A model generated the notes under the pieces. It saw nothing but the letters and a program-made list of their open reading frames with translations. It made no database searches and was not told the DNA's origin. A DNA stretch of 64,000 nt from Janthinobacterium sp. J1-1 (GTDB lineage: Bacteria; Pseudomonadota; Gammaproteobacteria; Burkholderiales; Burkholderiaceae_D): assembly GCF_030944405.1 (NCBI RefSeq), contig NZ_CP132339.1:5394001-5458000 (forward strand). Reading direction: 5' to 3'. Below, in pieces: positions 19,058-27,604 of the stretch (position 1 is the first letter of the stretch; the number at the start of each line of letters is the position of its first letter). A program made the position numbers and the translations under genes.

Positions 19058-19660
19058 ATGACCACCCCCTCCTTCGCCCCGCCCGCCGCCGACCCGCCCG
19101 AGGGCAGCCAGCCCCGGCCTGCCTCGCTGTCCGACCTGTTCTTCTCGTTTACCTGGCTGGCCCTGCAGGGCTTTGGCGGCGTGCTGGCCGTGATACAGCG
19201 CGAAATGGTCGAGCGCAAGCGCTGGCTGACGCAGGAACAGTTCCTGGAAGACTGGGCGGTGGCGCAGATCATGCCAGGCCCGAATGTGGTGAACCTGGCG
19301 CTGATGGTGGGCGGCCGCTATTTCGGCTTGCCCGGCGCCCTGGCGGCGCTGGCCGGCATGCTGGCCGTGCCGCTGCTGATCGTGCTGGTACTGGGCGTGC
19401 TGTACACGCGCTTCGGCACCGACCCGCAACTGGCAGGCGCCTTGCGTGGCATGGCGGCGGTGTCGGCCGGCATGATCGCCGCCACCGGCATCAAGCTGGC
19501 CGCCGCCCTGGCCAGGCACCCGCTGCCGCTATGGCTGAGCTTGAGCCTGGTGGCGCTGGGCGTGCTGGCCGTGGCCGTGCTGCGCCTGCCCCTGGTGTAT
19601 GTGCTGCTGGTGCTGGGCGGCCTGGGCTGCACGCTAACCTGGCGCAGGCTGTCGCCATGA
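19058..19660 (+). CDS. Chromate transporter, N-terminal-half protein (CHR family)
   Basis: A 200-residue inner-membrane protein of the short-chain CHR family. After a Pro-rich cytosolic N-terminus come the motif FTWLALQGFGGVLAVIQREMVERKRWLT and AQIMPGPNVVNLALMVGGRYFG, which match the CHR signature (GFGGP...E...PGP.). The remaining residues form about five membrane spans. Short-chain CHR proteins act as pairs of opposite topology, and the partner follows with an ATGA overlap. It exports chromate, or possibly sulfate-like anions. Confidence 0.88.
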   Translation: MTTPSFAPPAADPPEGSQPRPASLSDLFFSFTWLALQGFGGVLAVIQREMVERKRWLTQEQFLEDWAVAQIMPGPNVVNLALMVGGRYFGLPGALAALAGMLAVPLLIVLVLGVLYTRFGTDPQLAGALRGMAAVSAGMIAATGIKLAAALARHPLPLWLSLSLVALGVLAVAVLRLPLVYVLLVLGGLGCTLTWRRLSP

Positions 19661-20241
19661 GCCCGCCCCTGCAACTGGTGCTGAGCACCTCCGACTGGCT
19701 CAGCCTGTTCGGCCACTACCTGATGCTGTCCCTGATGTCGGTCGGCGGCGCCATTTCCACCACCGCCGAAATGCACCGCTTCCTGGTAGAACAGCATGGC
19801 TGGCTGACGCAGGCGCAATTCAATGAATCGATCGCCATCGCCCAGGCCGCCCCCGGACCCAACGTGCTGTTTGTCGCCCTGATGGGCTGGAACGTGGGGA
19901 TGAACGCCGGCAGCACGGCCGCCGCCTGCCTGGGCGTGCTGGTCACCATGGTGGGCATCATGCTGCCCAGCACCACCCTGACCTATATGGCTGCGCGCTG
20001 GGGCCACCGCAACCGCCACCTGCGCGGCGTGCGCGCCTTCAAGCAGGGCATGGCGCCCATCGTCGTCGCGCTCCTGATCTCCACCGGCATGATCCTCGGC
20101 GGCGCCAACCACAACGTCACCACCGACTGGCCGATCTGGAGTTTATCCATCGTGGCCGGCCTGATCATCTGGCGCACCAAAATACATCTGCTGTGGCTGC
20201 TGGCGACAGGCGCCGTGCTGGGCTGGTTTCAGCTGATCTGA
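19657..20241 (+). CDS. Chromate transporter, C-terminal-half protein (CHR family)
   Basis: A 194-residue partner of the preceding gene; its ATG shares the ATGA overlap with the upstream stop. Motifs SVGGAISTTAEMHRFLVEQHGWLT and AIAQAAPGPNVLFVALMGW mirror those of the first half. Together the two proteins correspond to one long-chain ChrA. Its stop codon lies one base before the end of the convergent urtE gene, so no terminator separates them. Confidence 0.87.
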   Translation: MSPPLQLVLSTSDWLSLFGHYLMLSLMSVGGAISTTAEMHRFLVEQHGWLTQAQFNESIAIAQAAPGPNVLFVALMGWNVGMNAGSTAAACLGVLVTMVGIMLPSTTLTYMAARWGHRNRHLRGVRAFKQGMAPIVVALLISTGMILGGANHNVTTDWPIWSLSIVAGLIIWRTKIHLLWLLATGAVLGWFQLI

Positions 20242-20242
20242 A

Positions 20243-20941
20243 TCACACGGCCAGATGCCGTTTCACATCCTCGCCATCCATCAAGTCCGCCCCACCGCTG
20301 GCCACCACGCTGCCGCGTGACAGCACGATGAACTGGTCGGCCAGTTCGCGTGCGAAATCGAAATACTGTTCGCACAGCACGATGGCGATATCGCCGCGCT
20401 GTTTCAGCAGCCGGATCACGCGGCCGATATCCTTGATCACGGACGGCTGGATACCCTCCGTCGGCTCATCGAAGATGATCAGTTCCGGGCTGGCCAGCAA
20501 GGCGCGCGCGATCGCCAGCTGCTGCTGCTGGCCGCCGGACAAATCGCCGCCGCGCCGCTGCAGCATTTCCTTCAGCACCGGAAACAGGTCATACACCATG
20601 TCGTCGATGCGCGAGGCCTGCCGGCCGCTTTTAACGGCCATGCCCATCAGCAGGTTTTCCTCGACCGTCAGGCGGGCGAAGATATCGCGCCCCTGCGGCA
20701 CATAGGCGATGCCCAATTTTGCCCGCGCATGCGGCGACAACTTCGTGATGTCGCGGCCATTGAACACCACCTTGCCCTGCGCCACGGGCAGCACGCCCAT
20801 CAGGCACTTGAGCAAGGTGGTCTTGCCGACGCCATTGCGGCCCAACAAGGCCAGGCATTCGCCTTTTTTTGCCGTCAGGGACACGCCGCGCAAGGTGTGC
20901 GAGGAGCCATAATATTGGTTCAGTTGCGTCACTTCCAGCAT
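20243..20941 (-). CDS. urtE: Urea ABC transporter ATP-binding protein UrtE
   Basis: A 232-residue ABC ATPase: Walker A GRNGVGKTT, signature LSGGQQQQLAIARALL, Walker B LIIFDEPTEGIQPS and switch His region VLCEQYFDFA. The GIQPS(V)I variant and overall length are typical of UrtE, the second ATPase of the high-affinity urea importer. The start at 20941 (MLEVTQLNQYYG) lies directly after the urtD stop codon, so the genes are coupled. Last gene of urtABCDE. Confidence 0.93.
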   Translation of the reverse strand: MLEVTQLNQYYGSSHTLRGVSLTAKKGECLALLGRNGVGKTTLLKCLMGVLPVAQGKVVFNGRDITKLSPHARAKLGIAYVPQGRDIFARLTVEENLLMGMAVKSGRQASRIDDMVYDLFPVLKEMLQRRGGDLSGGQQQQLAIARALLASPELIIFDEPTEGIQPSVIKDIGRVIRLLKQRGDIAIVLCEQYFDFARELADQFIVLSRGSVVASGGADLMDGEDVKRHLAV

Positions 20942-20942
20942 G

Positions 20943-21779
20943 TTATCTTCCCAGGTAGACTTCGATGACGCGTTCGTCGGCTTGCACTTCGTCCATGCGG
21001 CCCTGCGCCAGCACCGAGCCTTCATGCAGCACGGTCACGATGCCCTGCTGGGCGATTTCCGTGACAAAGCCCATGTCATGCTCGACCACCATGATGGAGT
21101 GCTTGCCGCGCAACTCGTTGAGCAATTCCGCCGTGCGCGCCGTTTCCGCGTCCGACATGCCGGCCACGGGTTCGTCGAGCAAGATCAATTGCGGCTCCTG
21201 CATCAGCAGCATGCCGATTTCCAGCCACTGCTTCTGGCCGTGCGACAGCAGCCCGGCCAGTCGCGCTTCCTGGCCGTGCAGGCGGATCAGGCGCAGGATG
21301 GCTTCGATCTTGCCTTCCTGCTCGGAGTTCAGGCGCGCAAACAGGGTCGGCGCCACTCGCTTGTTCATCTTCATCGCCAGTTCCAGGTTGTCGAACACCG
21401 TGTGCTGCTCGAACACGGTGGGGCGCTGGAACTTGCGGCCGATGCCGGCATGGGCGATCGCATATTCGGTCATGGTCGACAAGTCCATGGTCTGGCCGAA
21501 CCAGGCCGTGCCGGAGGTGGGCCGCGTCTTGCCGGTGATCACGTCCATCATGGTGGTCTTGCCGGCGCCGTTAGGGCCGATAATGCAGCGCAACTCGCCG
21601 ACCGAAATATCGAGGCTCAGCTTGTTGATGGCCTTGAAACCGTCGAACGACACCGTGATGTCTTCCAGGTACAAAATCGCGCCATGGGTGGTATCGAGAC
21701 CCTCGCCTTTCACGCGCGCATACGACGAGCCGGAGCCCGCTTCCGAACCAGCCATGCCGGGAACCATGCGGATGCTCAT
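20943..21779 (-). CDS. urtD: Urea ABC transporter ATP-binding protein UrtD
   Basis: A 278-residue ABC ATPase with Walker A GPNGAGKTT, the LSHGQKQWLEIGMLL signature typical of UrtD and LivG-type ATPases, and Walker B LILLDEPVAGMSDAET. A ~30-residue Gly/Ser-rich N-terminal extension precedes the ATPase core (ILYLEDITVSFDGFKAI). The start overlaps the urtC stop by four bases (ATGA). It powers urea import with UrtE. Confidence 0.93.
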   Translation of the reverse strand: MSIRMVPGMAGSEAGSGSSYARVKGEGLDTTHGAILYLEDITVSFDGFKAINKLSLDISVGELRCIIGPNGAGKTTMMDVITGKTRPTSGTAWFGQTMDLSTMTEYAIAHAGIGRKFQRPTVFEQHTVFDNLELAMKMNKRVAPTLFARLNSEQEGKIEAILRLIRLHGQEARLAGLLSHGQKQWLEIGMLLMQEPQLILLDEPVAGMSDAETARTAELLNELRGKHSIMVVEHDMGFVTEIAQQGIVTVLHEGSVLAQGRMDEVQADERVIEVYLGR

Positions 21780-22897
21780 GCGGCCTCCTCTGCCGCCACG
21801 GCGGCTTTCTTGCGTTTCAGTTTGGCCAGCACTCCGAGGATGCCCTGCTGCATGAACAAAGTGACGACGATAAACAGCAGGCCCAGCGCGAACAGCCACA
21901 GCTCGGGCAAGGCGGCCGTAAACCAGCTTTTCAGGCCATTGACGGTAAATGCGCCCAGGATCGGGCCGATCAGGGTGCCGCGCCCGCCGACCGCCACCCA
22001 CACCACCATCTCGATGGAATTGGCGGGCGACATTTCGGACGGATTGATAATGCCCACCTGCGGCACGTAGAGTGCACCAGCGATGCCGCACAGCACGGCG
22101 GACAGGGTCCACACGAAGAGCTTGAACCACAGCGGGTTGTAACCCAAAAACATCAGCCGCGCCTCGCCGTCGCGCACGCCCTGCAGCACCCGCCCCAGTT
22201 TCGAGCTGACGATGGCGCGCGCGCCGATCAGCGCGGTGACCAGGAACGCCAGGGTCAGGAGAAACAGCACGGCCTTGGTGGCGGGCGCCGTCACGCTATG
22301 GCCGAGGATGGTCTTGAAGTCCGTAAAACCGTTGTTGCCGCCAAAGCCGGTATCGTTGCGGAAGAACAGCAGCATGAAGGCATACGTCATCGCTTGCGTG
22401 ATGATGGAAAAATACACGCCCTTGATGCGCGAACGAAAGGCGAAATAACCGAACACGAACGCCAGCACGCCCGGTACAAGGACAACCAGCGCCATGCAGT
22501 ACCAGAAATGTTCCGTAAACGCCCAGTACCAGGGATAGGTCTTCCAGTCGAGGAACACCATAAAGTCGGGCAAGGCGCTTTGATACTGGCCCTCGGCACC
22601 GATCGCGCGCATCAGATACATGCCATGCGCATACGCACCCAGCGCAAAGAATACGCCGTGGCCCAGCGACAATATGCCCGTGTAGCCCCATACCAGGTCC
22701 AGCGCCAGCGCGGCCAGCGCATAGCACATGAACTTGCCAACGAGACCCACGGTATAGGCCGACACATGCAGCGGATGGCCTTCGGCAAACAGCAGGTTAA
22801 AAATGGGCAGCAAGGCCGCCACGATGGTGAAGGCGGCAATCGCCGCCCAGACGGGCCGCGAAAACAGGCCCTGGTTGACACGAAGTGAGGTAATCAT
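21776..22897 (-). CDS. urtC: Urea ABC transporter permease UrtC
   Basis: A 373-residue inner-membrane permease of the branched-chain amino-acid type. It has about ten hydrophobic segments and the ALALDLVWGYTGILSLGHGVFFALGAY block characteristic of UrtC/LivM, with GGRGTLIGPILGA near the C-terminus. Start at 22897 (MITSLRVNQG), overlapping the urtB stop by four bases. Open frame extends upstream in this phase only as a shadow of urtB. A lysine-rich tail follows the last span. Confidence 0.93.
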   Translation of the reverse strand: MITSLRVNQGLFSRPVWAAIAAFTIVAALLPIFNLLFAEGHPLHVSAYTVGLVGKFMCYALAALALDLVWGYTGILSLGHGVFFALGAYAHGMYLMRAIGAEGQYQSALPDFMVFLDWKTYPWYWAFTEHFWYCMALVVLVPGVLAFVFGYFAFRSRIKGVYFSIITQAMTYAFMLLFFRNDTGFGGNNGFTDFKTILGHSVTAPATKAVLFLLTLAFLVTALIGARAIVSSKLGRVLQGVRDGEARLMFLGYNPLWFKLFVWTLSAVLCGIAGALYVPQVGIINPSEMSPANSIEMVVWVAVGGRGTLIGPILGAFTVNGLKSWFTAALPELWLFALGLLFIVVTLFMQQGILGVLAKLKRKKAAVAAEEAA

Positions 22898-24498
22898 TCG
22901 ACGCTGCGTCCCTTCATGGCAAACAGGCCCTGCGGCCGGCGCTGGATAAAGATGATGATGAACACCAGGATGGCGATCTTGGCCAGCACCGCGCCCGCCA
23001 CCGGTTCCAGGAATTTGTTGACTTCGCCCAGGCCAATCGCCGCGATCACGGTGCCGGCCAGCTGGCCCACGCCACCCAGCACCACCACCATGAAGGAGTC
23101 GACGATATAGCTTTGGCCAAGGTCCGGCCCCACGTTGCCCAGCTGCGACAGCGCCACGCCACCCAGGCCCGCAATCCCGGAACCGAGGCCGAAGGTCAGC
23201 ATGTCGACCTTGCCGGTGGCCACGCCCACGCAATCGGCCATGCGGCGGTTTTGCGTAACGGCGCGCACGAACAGGCCGAGCCGGGTTTTATTCAGGATCA
23301 GCCACACGGCCACCACCACCAGCATGGCGAACACGATGATGGCGATGCGGTTGTACGGCAGCACCAGGGAACCGAGCACGGTGACACCGCCCGACATCCA
23401 GGCCGGATTGGCCACTTCCACGTTCTGCGCGCCAAAGATGGTGCGGACAAGCTGCATCAAAATCAGGCTGATGCCCCAGGTGGCCAGCAGGGTTTCCAGC
23501 GGCCGGCCGTACAGCCAGCGGATCACCGTGCGTTCCAGCACCACGCCCACCGAACCGGCGACAAAAAACGCCGCCGGCAGCGCCGCCAGCAGATACCAGT
23601 CCTGCATGCCGGGCAAATACGCGCGGAAGAACAGCTGGCACAGATAGGTGGTGTAGGCGCCTATCATCAGCAGCTCGCCGTGCGCCATATTGATAATGCC
23701 CATCAAGCCAAAGGTGATGGCCAGGCCCAGCGCGGCCAGCAGCAGCACGCTGCCCAGCGACAGGCCATAGAAGATATTGCCGATGAATTCGGTGCGCTGC
23801 ACCCGGCCCTTGATCTGGCCTATCGTATCAACGGCGGCGATGCGCACGGCTTCGTCCGGCTCGCCGGACTTGCCGTCCGCGCCCTTGTCTATCATTGCCT
23901 GCAGCGGCGCCAGCAGGCGCGCGTCGCTGCTGATGGCCAGGTCCTGCACCGCCTGCCTGCGCGTGGCCGCGTCCGGCGCATGCAGGTTGGCGCTGGCGAT
24001 CAGCACCTGCAGCATCTGTTTGATTTCGCCATCGCTCTCCTGCGCCAGCGCCTTGCGGATCAGCGGGAGCTGCGCCGGGCTGACGGCTTTTTGCAATTCC
24101 TGGGCTGCGGCAAGGCGCGCGGCACGTTCCGGCGCCAGCAGTTTCAGGCCCGACAGGGCGCCCTCGACCACGCCGCGCAGGCGGTTGTTGACCATCACGC
24201 CGTCGATGCCGTCGGGCGTTGCTGCGGTCGTGCCGGTGGCCGGATCGTAGGCTTGCCCGCCATCGCCCTCGACGATCAGCACATCGCCGCCTGGCGTGGC
24301 ATACAGGGTTTCGGCCTGCAAGGCCTGCAACACGCGGGCCGCCTCGGGCGTGGCCAGCGCGGCGATCTGGCCGACGGCCGCGATCCGGGCTTCGGAGTCG
24401 TCGCCGGCCAGCGGTTTCAATAGTGCGGGATCGATGGCGGCCTGGGCATACAACGGTAGCAGGCAGAGTAACAGCAAAATACGGCTAAGCAGACGCAT
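22894..24498 (-). CDS. urtB: Urea ABC transporter permease UrtB
   Basis: A 534-residue permease. A signal peptide and a ~220-residue helical-repeat periplasmic domain (AARVLQALQ, IRKALAQESDGEIKQMLQVL) precede the LivH-like permease core, starting near IFYGLSLGSVLLLAALGLAITFGLMGIINMAHGE. This long N-terminal domain is normal for UrtB. The permease forms the channel with UrtC. A strong hairpin lies in the 102-base gap between it and urtA. Confidence 0.93.
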   Translation of the reverse strand: MRLLSRILLLLCLLPLYAQAAIDPALLKPLAGDDSEARIAAVGQIAALATPEAARVLQALQAETLYATPGGDVLIVEGDGGQAYDPATGTTAATPDGIDGVMVNNRLRGVVEGALSGLKLLAPERAARLAAAQELQKAVSPAQLPLIRKALAQESDGEIKQMLQVLIASANLHAPDAATRRQAVQDLAISSDARLLAPLQAMIDKGADGKSGEPDEAVRIAAVDTIGQIKGRVQRTEFIGNIFYGLSLGSVLLLAALGLAITFGLMGIINMAHGELLMIGAYTTYLCQLFFRAYLPGMQDWYLLAALPAAFFVAGSVGVVLERTVIRWLYGRPLETLLATWGISLILMQLVRTIFGAQNVEVANPAWMSGGVTVLGSLVLPYNRIAIIVFAMLVVVAVWLILNKTRLGLFVRAVTQNRRMADCVGVATGKVDMLTFGLGSGIAGLGGVALSQLGNVGPDLGQSYIVDSFMVVVLGGVGQLAGTVIAAIGLGEVNKFLEPVAGAVLAKIAILVFIIIFIQRRPQGLFAMKGRSVE

Positions 24499-24539
24499 GC
24501 GGGTAGACCTCTCATTTTTACTTCAGCCCAAGCGAAAAT

Positions 24540-24584
24540 CCGGGGTCAGACGGGAACGCCGAGTTCCGTCGGGTCTGACCCCGG
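24540..24584. repeat. Stable inverted repeat between urtA and urtB
   Basis: CCGGGGTCAGAC (24540-24551) pairs perfectly with GTCTGACCCCGG (24573-24584), and inside it GGAAC pairs with GTTCC around a GCCGA loop. It lies within the 102-base gap between urtA and urtB. There is no T-run, so it is more likely an mRNA-stabilising or attenuating hairpin, or a dispersed palindromic element of this lineage, than a full terminator. Confidence 0.7.
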
Positions 24585-24600
24585 CCTTTCAACAGCTAAC

Positions 24601-25854
24601 TTACAGTTTCTGCTTCGCCTCATTACCCTTGATAAACGGGCTCCATGGCTGGGCGCGGATCGGCTCCTTGGTTTTCCACACCACATTGAACTGGCCGTCG
24701 GCCTTGATCTCGCCGATCATCACCGGCTTGTGCAGGTGGTGGTTGGTGGCATCCATGGTCAGGGTGAAGCCGGACGGCGCCTTGAAGGTCTGGCCACCCA
24801 TGGCGGCGATCACCTTGTCGGTATCGGTCGACTTGGCCTTTTCCACGGCCTGCGCCCACATGTGGATGCCGACATAGGTCGCTTCCATCGGATCGTTGGT
24901 GACCACCGAACCGGCGTTCGGCAGCTTCTGTTTCACCGCATAGGCTTTCCACTTCTTGATGAAGTCGGTATTCACCGGGTTCTTGACGGACTCGAAATAA
25001 TTCCATGCCGCCAGGTGGCCCAGCAAAGGCTTGGTGTCGATGCCGCGCAGCTCTTCCTCGCCGACCGAGAACGCCACCACCGGCACATCGGTCGCTTTCA
25101 GGCCCGCATTGCCCAGTTCCTTGTAGAACGGCACGTTCGAATCACCATTGATGGTCGAGATAACGGCCGTCTTGCCGCCGGCCGAGAACTTCTTGATATT
25201 GGCAACGATGGTCTGGTAGTCGGCATGGCCGAACGGCGTGTAGACCTCGCTGATATCGCTGTCCTTGACGCCCTTGCTTTTCAGGAAGGCGCGCAGGATC
25301 TTGTTGGTGGTGCGCGGATACACATAATCGGTACCCAGCAGCACGAAGCGTTTCGCTCCGCCGCCATCGGCGCTCATCAGGTATTCGACGGCGGGAATCG
25401 CCTGCTGGTTTGGCGCGGCGCCCGTGTAGAACACATTCTTTTCCAGTTCCTCGCCCTCGTACTGCACCGGGTAGAACAGCAGGCTGTTGAGTTCCTTGAA
25501 GACCGGCAGCACGGACTTGCGCGACACCGAGGTCCAGCAGCCGAACACCACCGACACCTTGTCCTGCGCCACCAGCTGGCGCGCTTTTTCCGCGAACAGC
25601 GGCCAGTTCGAGGCCGGGTCGACCACCACCGGTTCCAGCTTCTTGCCCAGCACGCCACCCTTGGCATTGATCTCGGCGATCGTCATCAGCGCCACGTCTT
25701 TCAGCGACGTTTCGGAAATGGCCATGGTGCCGGACAGGGAATGCAGTATCCCTACCTTGATGGTGTCGGCGGCAAAGGCCGACTGCGTGTAGGCCGAGGC
25801 AACCATGGCCAATGCGCCTGCTGCTGCCGCTTTCAAGATGATGCGTCGTGACAT
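24601..25854 (-). CDS. urtA: Urea ABC transporter substrate-binding protein UrtA
   Basis: A 417-residue periplasmic binding protein. The start at 25854 has AGGAG upstream and a Tat-like signal (SRRIILKAAAAGALAMVASAYTQSAFA). The mature sequence begins DTIKVGILHSLSGTMAISET and contains NWPLFAEKARQLV and VFGCWTSVSRKSVLPVFKE, the conserved UrtA segments, through LHKPVMIGEI near the end. It captures urea for UrtBCDE. As the first gene after a sigma-54-type promoter, it is expected to be the most highly expressed of the operon under nitrogen limitation. Confidence 0.95.
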   Translation of the reverse strand: MSRRIILKAAAAGALAMVASAYTQSAFAADTIKVGILHSLSGTMAISETSLKDVALMTIAEINAKGGVLGKKLEPVVVDPASNWPLFAEKARQLVAQDKVSVVFGCWTSVSRKSVLPVFKELNSLLFYPVQYEGEELEKNVFYTGAAPNQQAIPAVEYLMSADGGGAKRFVLLGTDYVYPRTTNKILRAFLKSKGVKDSDISEVYTPFGHADYQTIVANIKKFSAGGKTAVISTINGDSNVPFYKELGNAGLKATDVPVVAFSVGEEELRGIDTKPLLGHLAAWNYFESVKNPVNTDFIKKWKAYAVKQKLPNAGSVVTNDPMEATYVGIHMWAQAVEKAKSTDTDKVIAAMGGQTFKAPSGFTLTMDATNHHLHKPVMIGEIKADGQFNVVWKTKEPIRAQPWSPFIKGNEAKQKL

Positions 25855-25907
25855 GTGGACTCCTGAGTGTGGATGGATAGTCGAGAGGGGCATACGAATG
25901 TTGTTAA

Positions 25908-25923
25908 AGCAGAATGCATGCCA
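25908..25923 (-). promoter_or_regulatory. Sigma-54 (RpoN) promoter of urtABCDE
   Basis: On the minus strand this reads TGGCATGCATTCTGCT. Against the consensus TGGCACG-N4-TTGCW only two of the specified positions differ, and the invariant GG and GC are ten bases apart. It would start transcription roughly 45 bases before the urtA ATG, leaving room for the AGGAG ribosome site. Confidence 0.72.
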
Positions 25924-26002
25924 GCGTGATGCACCAGTAAGTGAGCTTGAGATGCCACGCTTTGGTGCGGCGGTGATTTTGTTGCACGAAAAAAAACAGG
26001 AC

Positions 26003-26019
26003 TGCACAAGCGCTGTGCG
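26003..26019. promoter_or_regulatory. NtrC-like binding site upstream of urtA
   Basis: TGCACAAGCGCTGTGCG matches the NtrC consensus TGCACC-N5-GGTGCA in the GCAC/GTGC half-sites and the 17-base length. It sits about 95 bases upstream of the sigma-54 -12 element, a usual enhancer distance. Further GCAC/GTGC half-sites lie at 25929-25935 and 25963-25968. Nitrogen control is inferred. Confidence 0.62.
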
Positions 26020-26176
26020 AAGGTGGCCGTTGCATGCAGCAAATGGCAGGGCATGTAAAAGGGAAAGTGGCGACGATGGGCTGTTGCCATTAAGAAATTG
26101 CAATACAATATAGCTTTTAATGAAACTCAGGCCGTACCCCTCTTATCGTGAATGATGAAAGGGTGTTCCTGGCGAC

Positions 26177-27604
26177 ATGCGCATGCAACCCGTCTTCGAT
26201 AAAGCAATACTGTCAGTCCAACGCCTGCTGAGTCTTGAGTCGCTCGAAATTCCCGGCTACCAGCGTCCCTACAAGTGGACATTGAAAAACATCAGCGAGC
26301 TCTTCGCTGACATCGACAGCCACCGCGACAAATCCGCTTACCGCCTGGGATCGGTGGTATTCAACCTGCGTGTGGACGGTGCGATCCACCGGCTCGATAT
26401 TGTCGATGGCCAGCAGCGCACGCTGACGCTCATGCTGGCCATCAAGGCCATCATCAAGGACAGGCTTGACAGCCTGAAGCGGCAGGATCTGCAACGAACC
26501 CTCGACGAACTCCGGCCCAAGGTCAACGCCTTCCTGCAGCGCCAGAAATTTTCCAGCCTGATTTCCCAAAGCAATCTGCGGCGTAATTTCCAGGAGCTGC
26601 GGCGCCTGGTCGGTCGCCACGAGTTCACCGAAGAGCATATCGACTTTCTGCTTCACCGCTGCCAGGTCGTCACCTTCGTCCTCGAGGATGTCTCGGAGGC
26701 GTTCCAGTTCTTCGACTCCCAGAATGCACGCGGGCGCGACCTGGCCCCCCATGACCTGCTCAAGGCCTATCATTTGCGCGAGTTTCCGGAACATGAAGCG
26801 TTACTCAAGGCAGAGGCAGTGGCGCACTGGGAAAGTCTGAAGAGCAAGAGCCTTGCCCATCTGTTTGCCACTTATCTGTACCGGGTACGGCAATGGGCAG
26901 AGGGCAAATCGGCGCGTTACTTCGGCAAGGACGATGTCGATCTTTTCAAGGGTGTCAGCCTGCATCGCAACAACCTACCTCCGTATGCCAGGTCGCTGCA
27001 AATCGCCCACCATTTCACCGATGATTACAACCGCCAGTATGTGCGCCAGATTGATGGCCAAAAAATGGCGTTTCCCTTTCAGCTGGACCAGATGATCATC
27101 AACGGGCGCCGCTTCTTTGAAATGGCCGAGCACTACCAGCGCCTGGTATCGGCCATCCTCCAGGAAGGCCATGCCGCCGGCGAGAGGCACATCCTGGGTG
27201 AAAAGTTGAGCGCACAGGCGAGCGAGATCATCAACACACTCGACACCTACAAGCGGCGCCATCGCACCGGTGACCAGTATGTGCGCTCGATGTTTGATTG
27301 CGCTCTTATCTTCTATATCGACAAGTTTGGCATCGAGGGCATCTCGGCTGCCATCGAAAAGTGCTTTATCTGGGCCTACCGCTGTCGTATCCGCCAGCAG
27401 AATGTACAGCTCGCCACAATGGACAACTACATGCTGGAGCACAACCTGATCCGGATTATCCGTGATGCCCGGCACCCGCGCGACCTGCTGGCCATGCCCT
27501 TGCACACGCTCAACGCCTCGCAAAACAAAAATAATCCAAACCCCGGCAACGGTAGCGAAGACGAGCTGATCACCCTCTTCAGGAAGATGAAATACTATGA
27601 ATGA
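26177..27604 (+). CDS. DUF262 (ParB-like/GmrS-like) protein
   Basis: A 475-residue protein with the N-terminal DUF262 nucleotide-binding/ParB-like fold: [10 protein letters not shown] near residue 25 and [13 protein letters not shown] near 75, the two hallmarks of the family. A middle region has [23 protein letters not shown], also typical. The C-terminal half is helical and shows no HNH (DUF1524) motif. DUF262 proteins are part of GmrSD/SspE-type enzymes that restrict modified phage DNA, using NTP hydrolysis linked to the DGQQR motif. It overlaps the next DUF262 gene by eight bases, so the two probably make one system. Confidence 0.82.
   Translation: MRMQPVFDKAILSVQRLLSLESLEIPGYQRPYKWTLKNISELFADIDSHRDKSAYRLGSVVFNLRVDGAIHRLDIVDGQQRTLTLMLAIKAIIKDRLDSLKRQDLQRTLDELRPKVNAFLQRQKFSSLISQSNLRRNFQELRRLVGRHEFTEEHIDFLLHRCQVVTFVLEDVSEAFQFFDSQNARGRDLAPHDLLKAYHLREFPEHEALLKAEAVAHWESLKSKSLAHLFATYLYRVRQWAEGKSARYFGKDDVDLFKGVSLHRNNLPPYARSLQIAHHFTDDYNRQYVRQIDGQKMAFPFQLDQMIINGRRFFEMAEHYQRLVSAILQEGHAAGERHILGEKLSAQASEIINTLDTYKRRHRTGDQYVRSMFDCALIFYIDKFGIEGISAAIEKCFIWAYRCRIRQQNVQLATMDNYMLEHNLIRIIRDARHPRDLLAMPLHTLNASQNKNNPNPGNGSEDELITLFRKMKYYE

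Larger units (their letters stand above)
25855..26176. other. Divergent intergenic region urtA / DUF262 operon
   Basis: A 322-base region with no gene. The urt-proximal part holds the sigma-54 and NtrC-like sites. The part next to the DUF262 operon (26090-26150) is AT-rich (TTGCAATACAATATAG), which could hold a promoter for the rightward genes, but no box pair is certain. Confidence 0.5.
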
